DNA of 64,000 bases from Candidatus Zhuqueibacterota bacterium (GTDB lineage Bacteria > Zhuqueibacterota > Zhuqueibacteria > Zhuqueibacterales > Zhuqueibacteraceae), in NCBI GenBank assembly GCA_022616415.1, contig JAKEEU010000405.1:62001-126000 (forward strand). The letters run 5' to 3'. Positions 15,628 to 24,140 of the stretch are shown here, one piece after another. Each line of letters begins with the position of its first letter. Position 1 is the first letter of the stretch. A program made the translations under genes and the position numbers. The notes beneath the pieces were generated by a model. It was not told where the DNA came from. It was given only the letters and a program-made list of their open reading frames with translations, and did not search any database.

Positions 15628-15857
15628 AAGATTTTCGCTTGCATTTCAAGCTTCCGGAGAATCGTCCAAGGGATCCGACTTGGGCGATTCAAGTCGGCGT
15701 GGCAAGCTTGTGGGAAATTTTGGAAGACTGCAAATCCGAACCCCAGCGCGGCTATGGCGAAGTGCCCGAAGCCACGAAGCTCGCACTCGATACGGAGGTT
15801 CAAAATCTGATCAATGCTCTCCAAAATATTGCAGCAGCCGCCCGCGACAAAAGATGA
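15624..15857 (+). CDS. Small hypothetical protein
   Basis: 77 residues starting at a GTG that overlaps the preceding stop (GTGA). It has no family I recognise. Two helices are likely, LWEILEDCKS and LALDTEVQNLINALQNIAAAA. The tight coupling to the zinc-ribbon gene argues for a real gene. The LptB-like start lies inside its 3' end. Confidence 0.45.
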   Translation: MKDFRLHFKLPENRPRDPTWAIQVGVASLWEILEDCKSEPQRGYGEVPEATKLALDTEVQNLINALQNIAAAARDKR

Positions 15858-16281
15858 AACGTTGTCATCGCAATTCGTTGAATCGATTGCGCCTCATCAC
15901 CATCTGCGCGGTGAAGCGTTGGTGAAAAAGTATGGCGGCCGCAATGTCGTCAATGGCGTCAGCTTATCGCTGCGGCAAGGCGAGATCGTCGGCCTGCTCG
16001 GCCCGAACGGCGCCGGCAAGACCACGACTTTTTATTTGCACACCGGCCTGATCCGCGCCGACAGCGGCGAAGTCGTTTTTGACGACAAAACCATCACGCG
16101 CTGGCCAATGTACAAACGCGCGCGGCTGGGAATGTCCTACCTGCCGCAAGAATCATCCGTCTTTCGCGGCCTCACCGTCGAAGAGAATTTGCTGGCGATT
16201 CTGGAAACACTGCCGCTCAATCGCCACCAGCGTCGCGAACGACTGGAACAACTTCTTGAAGAGAAGAGGGCAGGTGTGTGA
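15814..16281 (+). pseudogene. lptB: LptB-type ABC ATPase, cut short
   Basis: N-terminal 155 residues of an LPS-export type ATPase: LVKKYGGRNVVNGVSL, GLLGPNGAGKTTTFY (Walker A, with the LptB-typical TTTFY), the Q-loop segment LGMSYLPQESSVFRGLTVEENL. It then stops after LEQLLEEKRAGV. The signature LSGGE, Walker B, D-loop and H-switch are all missing, so it cannot hydrolyse ATP productively. LptB is normally about 240 residues. Followed at 16345 by arsC, so the end was lost by deletion or recombination. Confidence 0.8.
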
Positions 16282-16344
16282 TCGGCTTTGTTTCGGCTGC
16301 GCAGATAACAAAAACGTTGCGACAAAAGAGGATGAGAAGAAATC

Positions 16345-16755
16345 ATGGCTCAAAAACAGCGCGTCATTTTCATTTGCACGCATAATTCCGCCCGCAGCCA
16401 GATGGCTGAGGGGCTGCTGCGCCATCTCGCCGGCGACCGCTATGAAGTCTTCAGCGCCGGCACGCAATCGACCCGCGTCAATCCGCTGGCGATCAAGGCG
16501 ATGGCAGAAAAAGGCATCGATATTTCGCAGCACACTTCGGATCACATCGACAAGTATATGGGGATGCAATTCGACTACGTGATTACGGTGTGTGACAACG
16601 CCAAAGAGACCTGCCCCTATTTTCCCACCAATAAAACGCAATGGCATTGGAGCATCGAGGATCCTTCCGCAGCAACGGGAACCGAGGAGAAAAGATTAGC
16701 CAAGTTTCGCGAGATTCGCGATCAAATCGAGAAGAGATTGCAAGTTTTATTGTAG
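16345..16755 (+). CDS. arsC: Arsenate reductase, thioredoxin-coupled LMW-PTP type
   Basis: 136 residues. FICTHNSARSQMAEGLL is the CX5R phosphatase-like active site, whose first cysteine attacks arsenate. TVCDNAKETCPYFP gives the Cys82/Cys89-type pair of the pI258 family that relays the disulfide to thioredoxin. It reduces arsenate to arsenite in the cytosol, which then needs an exporter. The only exporter trace nearby is the ACR3 remnant at 16962-17222. Length is normal and the gene looks intact. Confidence 0.92.
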   Translation: MAQKQRVIFICTHNSARSQMAEGLLRHLAGDRYEVFSAGTQSTRVNPLAIKAMAEKGIDISQHTSDHIDKYMGMQFDYVITVCDNAKETCPYFPTNKTQWHWSIEDPSAATGTEEKRLAKFREIRDQIEKRLQVLL

Positions 16756-16810
16756 CTGTTTATGCCCAACGCGGGCAAGCCGCAGCCAAACAGGTTTATG
16801 ACAAAAAACA

Positions 16811-16835
16811 ATTTTCCAACGGATAGAAACAACCC
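16811..16835 (-). repeat. Dispersed repeat, copy C (inverted)
   Basis: 25 bases identical, in reverse orientation, to the core of the copies at 4071 and 22036. The flank on its 5' side (AATGCTTTTGCTTTT) equals the 3' flank of the 22036 copy, so the full unit is longer than the shared core and may once have been tandem. Confidence 0.75.
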
Positions 16836-16858
16836 AGTGGATGAAAAGCAAAAGCATT

Positions 16859-16921
16859 AGACAAAATAATTGCCGGCAAAATAATTAAAACTCAAAAATT
16901 ATTTTGCTGTTACTTATTTTG
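16859..16921. repeat. AT-rich inverted repeat AGACAAAATAA/TTATTTTGTCT
   Basis: AGACAAAATAA (about 16860-16870) and TTATTTTGTCT (about 16914-16924) form an 11-bp inverted repeat around further ATAATT/AATTAT matches. Very similar text (AAGACAAAATAATGATTGACAAAATGATTAA, in part) occurs at 25284. It may terminate arsC or be a dispersed palindromic repeat. Confidence 0.55.
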
Positions 16922-16961
16922 TCTTTGCACTTTTGCACAGATTTCACTTTAAAGAAATAAG

Positions 16962-17222
16962 GCCGCGACAGCGGTCGCGTTCAATTCCACCGGCCGCGAT
17001 TTCGAGATCGCCATCGCCATTGCGATTACCGCGTTCAATCCGACTGTGGCGCTTGCAACTGTGGTCGGTCCGTTGATCGAAGTGCCGGTGATGTTGGTGC
17101 TGGTGTGGTTCGCGCGGGCTACCCGGCTGTGGTTATTCGGTGAGAGGGCCGAGCAGGTGGAGATGGTTGCCGCAACTCCCAATAAGCTATCAGCCCAAGT
17201 CAAAACACTTCTGCGGAAATAA
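16962..17222 (+). pseudogene. acr3: ACR3 arsenite exporter, C-terminal remnant
   Basis: An open frame of 86 codons without its own start. It reads AVAFNSTGRDFEIAIAIAI, ATVVGPLIEVPVMLVLVWFA, the last two membrane helices of the ACR3 arsenite carrier, then a short polar tail. About three quarters of the protein is missing. It lies behind arsC, its usual partner, with repeat DNA between them, so a deletion between repeats is a likely cause. Without this exporter, arsenite made by ArsC must leave by another route. Confidence 0.8.
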
Positions 17223-17254
17223 TTCGCACCCTCCGCACACCTACGAATCATTCA

Positions 17255-17725
17255 TCAGCTTTCATATTGCAATAAGAATTCCTTGCGGCGGCTTTCATAA
17301 TCGATGAGCAGGCGCTCGTATTCTTCGCTCATCAAGTGGGAGGAAATCATGAAATCCGCCGAGGCGCGATTGCAGGCGATGGGAATGTTCCACACGACGG
17401 CGATGCGAAGCAGGGCTTTTACATCGGGGTCGTGGGGCTGAGGCAATAACGGATCCCAAAAGAAAATCAGAAAATCCAACTCGCCTTCGGTAATTTTGGC
17501 GCCCACCTGCTGATCGCCTCCCAAGGGGCCGCTCTGAAAACGGGCAATGTTCAAGCCGGTTTCTTTGCTGATAATCTGGCCCGTTGTTCCCGTGGCAAAA
17601 AGGCTGTGGTTTCGCAACAGCTCTTTGTTGAAGGCGGCCCACTCCAATAGGTCTTTCTTGCGGTTATCATGCGCAATGAGGGCGATATTTTTGCGCACGT
17701 TCATTTTGATCTTTTTGATAGACAT
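17255..17725 (-). CDS. mgsA: Methylglyoxal synthase
   Basis: 156 residues. Motifs in order: IALIAHDNRKKDL, FATGTTG (phosphate binding), GPLGGDQQVGAKI, LDFLIFFWDPL (catalytic Asp), PHDPDVKALLRI and IPIACNRASADFM. It converts dihydroxyacetone phosphate to methylglyoxal and phosphate, a bypass of lower glycolysis used when phosphate is short. ATG at 17725 or the second ATG at 17704 could start it. It converges on the ACR3 remnant and stands alone. Confidence 0.93.
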   Translation of the reverse strand: MSIKKIKMNVRKNIALIAHDNRKKDLLEWAAFNKELLRNHSLFATGTTGQIISKETGLNIARFQSGPLGGDQQVGAKITEGELDFLIFFWDPLLPQPHDPDVKALLRIAVVWNIPIACNRASADFMISSHLMSEEYERLLIDYESRRKEFLLQYES

Positions 17726-18132
17726 CGCTCATTCCTATTTTGTCCAAAGCCACCCCATAAATTAGAAATTGCAGCAGTAAAAAACAAGGCATTTCAACGG
17801 GTTGGCTTTTCCATCTTTCAGCCTTGACATTTGAAAAAATTTAATTAACTTGATTACGTCAGGTTCGATCAACTGCAGATTGAAGCGTCAACGTCAAGTT
17901 AAATTGCGCGATTGCAGTCGTTACCCACAATTTCATTCCTGCCATGATCTACACAACAAGGACGAGCTGGAGCCAAACAGGAAAAAGCTTTTTGTATTCG
18001 GATTTTACGAATCGCCCGGATTAAAAATCCAATGGCTTGAATCAGGCGATTCGACAAATCCGGATGCCACTAAAAATCTTTGCTTTTTTAGAGATATTTG
18101 AACACCATTCAATAAACGAGAGGGGTTTTTAT
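17726..18132. other. Intergenic with possible promoter and leader structure
   Basis: About 400 bp without a convincing gene. TTGACA at 17824-17829 could be a -35 box, with a weak -10 after it. TTAACTTGA (17845-17853) and TCAAGTTAA (17894-17902) form a perfect 9-bp inverted repeat. If transcription starts here, the following dehydrogenase gene has a leader of over 250 bases. Confidence 0.35.
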
Positions 18133-19842
18133 ATGGCTGACAAAAATTTTCTCATTCTCGGCGGCGCAGGATTGGTTGGCTCGCAGGTGGCGTTTCGTAT
18201 TGCAAACGATCTCACGCCGGAGCAGATCGTTGTTGCGTCTTTGTATAACCGCGAAGTGCGGGATGCCGTCGCCCAGCTCCAGGAAATGTTCGGCAACCGG
18301 CCGATTCAGTTCAAGGGCGTCGCGGGGAACGTTTTCGTCCGGAGCGGCTTTACCGACAAATCGCGTGAGTGGCTTTTAGATGGTTACGCCCGCCGCGAAG
18401 CCCTATACGATGATCTTTTGGGACCGGTGCAAAATGCCTACGAACAGTCGCAATTGGTCAAAATCATTCGCGAGCACCGGCCGGACGTCATCGTGGATTG
18501 CATCAATACCGCGACGGCCATCAGCTATCAGGATGTTTACGCCGCTTCCCGCATTGCCAAATCGCAAATGGATAATCTCTTTCGCCAAGTCGCGGCCAAA
18601 GACACGCAGAACAACGTCCATTCGGTATGGAAAGAGACCGAAAAAGCTTTTGAGACGCTGTTGCTATCCGAAGCCGTGCCGCAGCTCGTCCGCCACGTCA
18701 TCCTGCTCAATCAAGCGATGCGGGAAGTGGGCACGCGCATGTATGTCAAAGTCGGCACCACCGGCACCGGCGGCATGGGATTGAACGTTCCTTACACGCA
18801 CGGCGAAGACAAGCCCAGCGCCAAATTGATGTCCAAAACCGCCGTGGCTTTCGCCCACACCGGTTTGTTGTTTCTCATGGCCCGCACCCAGGGCGGCCCG
18901 GTCGTCAAAGAGATCAAGCCCGGCGCCATGATCGGCTATAAAAATGTTTCCTGCCGAACTATTCATGAGCGTGGTCAAACGGTGCATGTCTATACCAGCC
19001 GAACGGACCAATTGACCGATTCCCTGGTTTTGCGCGCCGAGAAAAACGGTTTCGAACAACTGCGGGCGCTCGATTTGCCGGTTGTCGATACGGGCGAGAA
19101 CGGCCTTTTCACCAAAGGTGAATTTGCAGCGATCACCTCGCTCCGCCAGATGGAATTTATCACGCCAGAAGAGATTGCGCGCGACGTGGTTTTGGAGATC
19201 AAAGGCAGCAACACGGGCAAGGACGTGATTGCCGCCATCGACGGCGCGGTGATGAATCCCACCTATCGCGCCGGCTATTTGCGCCAGCAAGTTCTGGACG
19301 TGCTCGAACGTCTGGAGCAGGAAACGCAGGCCCACAGCGTGGCGTTGGGCCAATTGGGGCCGCCGCAGTTGTCCAAGCTGCTTTGGGAAGCCGAGTTGTT
19401 GCGCATCGAGTTCGGCACGTTGAAGGAGGTGTTGGCGCAGACTTCGGAAGAGATTGCCACAAAGATTTACCAGCGCGTTCAAGCCGATCACAACCTCCGC
19501 CAACTCATCACCTCGATTGGCGTGCCCATTTTTGCGCCCAGTGGAAACGAGCTGATGCGTGGCCCGTTTATTCGCATCCCAGAAGTGGTCGGGCAGAATA
19601 CCGTTCCCATTCAGAAAGGCGATATCGACCATTGGGCGGCCAAGGGATGGGTTGATCTGCGGCCGGCGAATCTTGCCCAATGGCAGGAGCGCTTCCGCAT
19701 CATGGAACGCGCCCGGCAAAGATTGCACGGCCAGGGATCGGCGGCAATCACGCGCCAGGTGTATCCATTCAAAGACATCCGGCCCGGAACGATAGTGGGC
19801 TGGATATTCAACAATGATGAATATGGCTATCGGATCAAGTGA
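18133..19842 (+). CDS. Large NAD(P)-dependent dehydrogenase/epimerase-like protein
   Basis: 569 residues. NFLILGGAGLVGSQVAFRI is a Rossmann dinucleotide-binding start (GxxGxxG). VIVDCINTATAISYQDVY sits where SDR proteins have the NNAG-like turn. The region VKVGTTGTGGMGLNVPYTHGED follows. The second half is helical and unusual for the superfamily, making it about twice the normal length. Substrate unknown. AGAGGGG before the ATG at 18133 supports this start. It is followed by repeats, then a mannosyltransferase gene. Confidence 0.65.
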   Translation: MADKNFLILGGAGLVGSQVAFRIANDLTPEQIVVASLYNREVRDAVAQLQEMFGNRPIQFKGVAGNVFVRSGFTDKSREWLLDGYARREALYDDLLGPVQNAYEQSQLVKIIREHRPDVIVDCINTATAISYQDVYAASRIAKSQMDNLFRQVAAKDTQNNVHSVWKETEKAFETLLLSEAVPQLVRHVILLNQAMREVGTRMYVKVGTTGTGGMGLNVPYTHGEDKPSAKLMSKTAVAFAHTGLLFLMARTQGGPVVKEIKPGAMIGYKNVSCRTIHERGQTVHVYTSRTDQLTDSLVLRAEKNGFEQLRALDLPVVDTGENGLFTKGEFAAITSLRQMEFITPEEIARDVVLEIKGSNTGKDVIAAIDGAVMNPTYRAGYLRQQVLDVLERLEQETQAHSVALGQLGPPQLSKLLWEAELLRIEFGTLKEVLAQTSEEIATKIYQRVQADHNLRQLITSIGVPIFAPSGNELMRGPFIRIPEVVGQNTVPIQKGDIDHWAAKGWVDLRPANLAQWQERFRIMERARQRLHGQGSAAITRQVYPFKDIRPGTIVGWIFNNDEYGYRIK

Positions 19843-19845
19843 GAC

Positions 19846-19912
19846 TGGTTACTGGTTGTCCCGCCAAGTCGGGATCTCCGCTGCGCTCCGACTGGTTGCT
19901 GGTTGCTCATGT
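19846..19912. repeat. TGGTTGCTGGTTGC-type short repeats
   Basis: Copies of ACTGGTT(A/G)CTGGTTG flank an imperfect hairpin, GTCCCGCC/GGGATC-like. The same simple repeat text returns at 56936-56985 and 62235-62330, so it is a genome-wide intergenic repeat family. Confidence 0.6.
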
Positions 19913-20064
19913 CTTTCTCCCGGCAGATCGATTTGGCATCTTAAACCGCGCTTTTTGATGGTGGCGCCGTTTTTTTTTGTTACACTGAATCAACATGAAC
20001 AACAATCTGAGCTCTTTCCGCAGATTTCGAGGTTTGTGGGTAAACAGGGATGGAGATTATAGAG

Positions 20065-20814
20065 ATGAGTGTCATCTTGTCAGCCGCTAATGGTCATCGC
20101 GCGTTGGTGGTCATTCCCACCTATAATGAGGCCGATAACATTCAAACCGTTATCGACCGCATTTTGGGCATTGATCCGCCTGCAATCGAAATTTTGATCG
20201 TTGATGACAATTCCCCGGATGGCACCGGCGATTTGGTGGCGCAATGTGCGGAAAAAGAGTCGCGCTTGCATCTGCTGCGCCGGCCGCATAAAATGGGCTT
20301 AGGCTCGGCGTATGTGAACGGCTTTCAATATGCGTTACAAAATGGTTATAATGTGATTCTCGAGATGGACGCCGACCTCTCGCACGATCCTGAGGATTTG
20401 CTGCGGCTTTTGGAGAGAGCCAACGATTATGATTTAGTTATTGGCTCGCGTTATCTCAAAGGCATCAACGTCGTCAATTGGCCGCTTCCCCGGTTGTTGC
20501 TGAGCATCTTCGCCAATTGGTATACGCGCATCATCACCCGCATGCCGATCTACGATTGCACCAGCGGCTTCAAATGCATCAACAGCCGCGCGCTCGAGTC
20601 CGTTCGGCTCGACCATTTTTTCTCGAACGGCTATGCGTTTCAAATCGAGCTGCACTATCGCATCTGGCGCACCGGCTCGCGCATTTGTGAAATCCCCATC
20701 GTTTTCACGCAACGCCGCCGCGGCAAATCCAAAATGTCGCACAAGGTCCAATTGGAAGCCGCGACGATTGTCTGGCGATTGAAGATTCTCGATTGGCTGG
20801 GAAAAATAAGATAG
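20065..20814 (+). CDS. Polyprenol-phosphate mannosyltransferase (GT2)
   Basis: 249 residues, glycosyltransferase family 2. VVIPTYNEADNIQTVI begins the nucleotide-sugar fold, DDNSPDGTGD binds the nucleotide, EMDADLSHDPEDL is the metal-binding DXD-type site, and FTQRRRGKSKMS is the conserved acceptor-side motif of dolichol/polyprenol phosphate mannose synthases. It makes lipid-linked mannose at the inner membrane face for glycosylation. No membrane anchor domain is fused, so it is the catalytic-only type. ATG at 20065 or 20050 may start it. Confidence 0.9.
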   Translation: MSVILSAANGHRALVVIPTYNEADNIQTVIDRILGIDPPAIEILIVDDNSPDGTGDLVAQCAEKESRLHLLRRPHKMGLGSAYVNGFQYALQNGYNVILEMDADLSHDPEDLLRLLERANDYDLVIGSRYLKGINVVNWPLPRLLLSIFANWYTRIITRMPIYDCTSGFKCINSRALESVRLDHFFSNGYAFQIELHYRIWRTGSRICEIPIVFTQRRRGKSKMSHKVQLEAATIVWRLKILDWLGKIR

Positions 20815-20898
20815 TGTGGATAGATCGCCGCACGCCATCCAGCGTGAGCCGTAAAAACGTGATTCGTAACTTTCCTCCCTTTGGGCTTTTCCAGATAA

Positions 20899-21957
20899 CT
20901 ACTCCACCATAACCGAAGCCTGACCACGCGGCACAACTTCACCGATCTGCCGCGCCTGCACGCCTTGATCGGCAAGCCGATTGAGATATTCACCAACTTT
21001 TTTCTGCTCGAGACTCACCAACAAGCCGCCGGCAGTCTGCGGATCGTGCAAGGCTTTCAGCAGCAACGGCTCAAGTCCTTCTCGACTTGAAACATGATCT
21101 TTTACGAATTCCCAGTTATTCCGATTGCCCGCCGGGATGCAACCTTGCTCGGCGAAATGCAAAACTTCCGGTAGAAGCGGAACGGCTTTCGCCTCAATTC
21201 GAAAAGAGACGTAGCTTGCTGAGGCCATCTCGTAAGCGTGGCCGAGCAAACCGAAGCCGGTGACGTCGGTTGCCGCGTGCGCACCCACCGCGATCATCGC
21301 TTCGCTTGCGGCGCGGTTTAAAAATAGCATGCTCGCGGTAAGTTGTCGAATGCCCTCATCAGACAACAAGCCGCGCTTGATCGCGGTGCTGAGAATGCCG
21401 GTGCCGAGCGGCTTGGTGAGCACCAACGCGTCTCCAACTTTGGCGGTATGACTGTGTACGATCTGTTGCGGATGTACCACGCCGGTGACCGCCAGTCCGT
21501 ATTTGATTTCCGGATCATCAACCGTGTGCCCGCCAATAACCGCGACACCGGCGGCGGCGGCTTGATCGATGCCGCCATTCAAAATCGCCGCGAGTTGATC
21601 CGGATCGCCTTTCACAGGATAGCACGCGATATTCAGTGCGGTGATCGGCTTGCCGCCCATGACATAAACGTCCGAGAGCGAGTTGGTCGCAGCGATGCGG
21701 CCGTAATCATACGGGTCGTCGACGATCGGCGTGAAAAAATCCACCGTCTGTACCAGCGCCAAATCCTCGCGCAGTTGAAAAATGCCGGCATCTGCCGCCG
21801 AGTCTAATCCGACCAACACGCCCGGCAGACTAATCTTTTTGACTTTTGCCAAAACTTGCCACAACACCGTTGGGCTCATTTTGGAAGCTCAACCCGCGCA
21901 GCGAACCTTTTCAGTGAGACGGGTAATTTCTTCCTTCGTAGAATTAGAATTCATCAT
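20899..21957 (-). CDS. selD: Selenide water dikinase, selenoprotein with in-frame UGA
   Basis: SelD makes selenophosphate from selenide and ATP for Sec-tRNA synthesis. The usual open frame from ATG 21879 lacks the N-terminal active-site loop. Extending upstream through a TGA at 21889-21891 to ATG 21957 restores it: EEITRLTEKVRCAGUASKMSP, where U replaces the catalytic cysteine and K26 is the conserved lysine. Further motifs: VQTVDFFTPIVDDPYDYGRI, ATNSLSDVYVMGG, IGGHTVDDPEIKYGLAVTG. Full length 352 residues. A standard gene caller would cut off the active site. selB is the neighbour, which fits UGA recoding. Confidence 0.93.
21849..21888 (-). promoter_or_regulatory. Bacterial SECIS element in selD
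   Basis: Directly after the UGA, the minus strand can fold into a hairpin. Outer stem CCAAAA/TTTTGG; inner stem GCCCAAC/GTTG-T-GGC with one bulged U; apical loop GGU about 20 bases past the UGA. Loop GU and a bulged U are the features SelB reads in E. coli fdhF, although there the bulge is on the 5' side and here on the 3' side. Confidence 0.75.
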
Positions 21958-22035
21958 AACTTCGATTTTAATTCCTGAATCTTGCAACAAAAAGGGAACC
22001 GCAACGAAAAAAGCATTTAAAATCGATTTTTGTCC

Positions 22036-22064
22036 GTTGGGTTGTTTCTATCCGTTGGAAAATG
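22036..22064 (+). repeat. Dispersed 29-bp repeat, copy B
   Basis: Identical over 29 bases to the copy at 4071-4099. It sits immediately behind the selB stop codon, in the selB-selD gap. Here the unit is preceded by a second TCCGTTGG, giving CCGTTGG twice, 18 bases apart. Confidence 0.8.
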
Positions 22065-22074
22065 CTTTTGCTTT

Positions 22075-23985
22075 TTATCCGTTTTCCTCTTCGACTCCTA
22101 AAACTCTAACATCCCCGCGCCGCTCCGTAATTCCCGCCGCATCAAAATATTGCATCAGCGGCACGGCAAATTTGCGGCTGGTATTTTCCACCAGCTCTTT
22201 GAATTGGCTAACGGTAATTTCGCGATTTTGGCGCAAATAGTCAACGACTCTTTTCCTGGCTTCGTCGAGGCGGCGCTGGTGCATGAAGATGCCCTCTTCC
22301 AAGCGCACGATCTCTTTTTGAATCAGCAGCACGCTCAAGACGTCGTCAATCTCTTTTTGCGTGATCGCCAGTTTTGCCGCCAACTCAGCGGGACTATAGG
22401 GGGCGTAAGCTTGCACATACAGCGTATCCGTCACTTTCTGCCGCAAGGTTTGTTGCGCCGGAGACAACTGAATCTCGTGCTCGGCCAACGCAATGTGCGC
22501 TTCGATTTCTTTGATCTTGCCGGCGGTTTTATGATGCTCGATAAAAAAATTGAGCAAAGCCGCATCGTGCAACGGTTGAATAAATCCGCTCAACTCGGCT
22601 TTGCGCAGGCCGAGGCGGATCGGATGCTGCTGATGATAATCGCGCAGCAAATTCTCGAGCTGCCGCCACAAAGATTCCAGCCGCTGGCGATGAATGAAGC
22701 CGCGCTTGCCAACCGGCAACACCTGTTGCGCTTGCACCAAGGCTTGAACTTGCTTTTGCAGCTCTTCTTTCCGGCCGCCGGTTTCCGTCGCGAGCTGATC
22801 GATGTTGACGAGGTAACGCCCGGCCACGAGAAATTGCGCCGCGAGCAATTCTGCCGGATCTTCTTTTTCCAATGCTTGCAATTTCGGCAGCAAATTCGCA
22901 TCGCGCCTGCGATAGGGAACGGCCTCGGCGTCGAGCATGATGCCGCCGCCGATCGTGCGCGGCGGTGAATAGCGCCGGATCACCAACGGCTCCAAGCGCC
23001 GCGTCGCCACCGGCGCTTCGAAGAGAAGATGAACATAGCCGCTCTGGCCGGGCGCAATCTCCGCCGCGCTGATTGGAATGACACGCGCCATCACTTCGGC
23101 GGTGCCAAGATGAACGCGCACGCGGCTGCGGTTTTTGAGCGAAGTGGGCGCCGAAGCCAGCAACTGCACGCGGCAATTGGCGCGGCGGGTGGGGCGAAAA
23201 TATCCAGGAGCGGCGAGCACATCACCTCGCCCGACTTCTTCCGTTGCAACGCCCAGCAAATTGATCGCGGCGCGGTCGCCGATTCGACCCTGGCTGACCT
23301 CCTTGCCATGACGTTGCAGACCGCGAACGCGCACAGTTTTTTGCGCCGGCAAAATTTCCAAAGACTCGCCGGTGTTGACCTGGCCGGCGAGCACCGAGCC
23401 GGTGACCACGGTGCCGAATCCCTTCATCGTAAACGAACGATCCACCGGCATCCAAAACACGCCGCGATCTTGACGGGGCGGCAGCGTGGCGATCATCTCG
23501 CTCATGGCGCGCCGCAGCTCGGGAATGCCTTCGCCGGTGGCGTTGGAAACCGGAATGATCGGCGCTTTCTCCAAAAAAGTGCCTTTTAAAAAAGTGCGCA
23601 CATCTTCCTGCACCAATTCCAGCCAGTCCGGCTCCACGAGGTCTTTCTTGGTGAGCGCCACCAAGCCGCGCTGCACTTGCAAAAGCTGACAAACGTCGAG
23701 ATGCTCGCGCGTTTGCGGCATGATTCCATCGTCCGCGGCAATGACGAACAGCACGAGATCGATGGTGCTCACGCCGGCCACCATATTCTTGACGAATTTC
23801 TCATGGCCCGGCACATCGATGATCGTGGCGGATTCTCCCAAGTGCGCGAATCCGAGATCGATCGTCATGCCGCGCGCTTTTTCTTCCGGCAGGCGGTCGG
23901 TGTCCACACCGGTCAGCGCCTTCACCAGCGAAGTCTTGCCGTGATCGATATGGCCGGCGGTGCCGAGGATCACATGTCGGTACAT
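22075..23985 (-). CDS. selB: Selenocysteine-specific elongation factor SelB
   Basis: 636 residues. The EF-Tu-like G domain has GTAGHIDHGKTSLVKALTG, DVPGHEKFVKNMVAG and TKKDLVEP. The start TAGHIDHGKT and the GVDTDRLPEEKARGMTIDLGFA effector region are SelB-typical. Then follow beta domains (MKGFGTVVTGSVL) and four winged-helix modules at the C-terminus that bind SECIS RNA. It carries Sec-tRNA to the ribosome at UGA. It is upstream of selD on the same strand with about 120 bases between. No selA or selC is in the window. Confidence 0.95.
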   Translation of the reverse strand: MYRHVILGTAGHIDHGKTSLVKALTGVDTDRLPEEKARGMTIDLGFAHLGESATIIDVPGHEKFVKNMVAGVSTIDLVLFVIAADDGIMPQTREHLDVCQLLQVQRGLVALTKKDLVEPDWLELVQEDVRTFLKGTFLEKAPIIPVSNATGEGIPELRRAMSEMIATLPPRQDRGVFWMPVDRSFTMKGFGTVVTGSVLAGQVNTGESLEILPAQKTVRVRGLQRHGKEVSQGRIGDRAAINLLGVATEEVGRGDVLAAPGYFRPTRRANCRVQLLASAPTSLKNRSRVRVHLGTAEVMARVIPISAAEIAPGQSGYVHLLFEAPVATRRLEPLVIRRYSPPRTIGGGIMLDAEAVPYRRRDANLLPKLQALEKEDPAELLAAQFLVAGRYLVNIDQLATETGGRKEELQKQVQALVQAQQVLPVGKRGFIHRQRLESLWRQLENLLRDYHQQHPIRLGLRKAELSGFIQPLHDAALLNFFIEHHKTAGKIKEIEAHIALAEHEIQLSPAQQTLRQKVTDTLYVQAYAPYSPAELAAKLAITQKEIDDVLSVLLIQKEIVRLEEGIFMHQRRLDEARKRVVDYLRQNREITVSQFKELVENTSRKFAVPLMQYFDAAGITERRGDVRVLGVEEENG

Positions 23986-23995
23986 AGAAACTTTG

Positions 23996-24131
23996 GATTG
24001 TTGGATTATTGGAGTAATGGAGTAATGGAGTGTTGGATTTATGGATTGTTGGATTTATGGAGTGCTGCAAATTCCAACAATCCAGCACTCCATTACTCCA
24101 ACACTCCATAGCTCCATCACTCCATCACTCC
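23996..24131. repeat. TGGAGTAATGGAGT-type inverted repeats
   Basis: Short units such as TTGGAGTAATGGAGT, GGATTGTTGGATT and their reverse complements (ACTCCATTACTCCAACACTCC, shown here in part) are arranged head to head over about 135 bp, between selB and the PEGA gene. The arms could form a long imperfect hairpin. No gene is likely here. Confidence 0.7.
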
Positions 24132-24140
24132 AATTCTCGC

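Noticed and set aside
17850..18101. 83-residue frame upstream of the dehydrogenase gene
   Set aside because: Contains the inverted repeat and has no ribosome site or domain; more likely leader DNA.
18664..19728. Long antisense frame opposite the dehydrogenase-like gene
   Set aside because: No ribosome site or recognisable domain, and it lies completely inside a well-supported gene.
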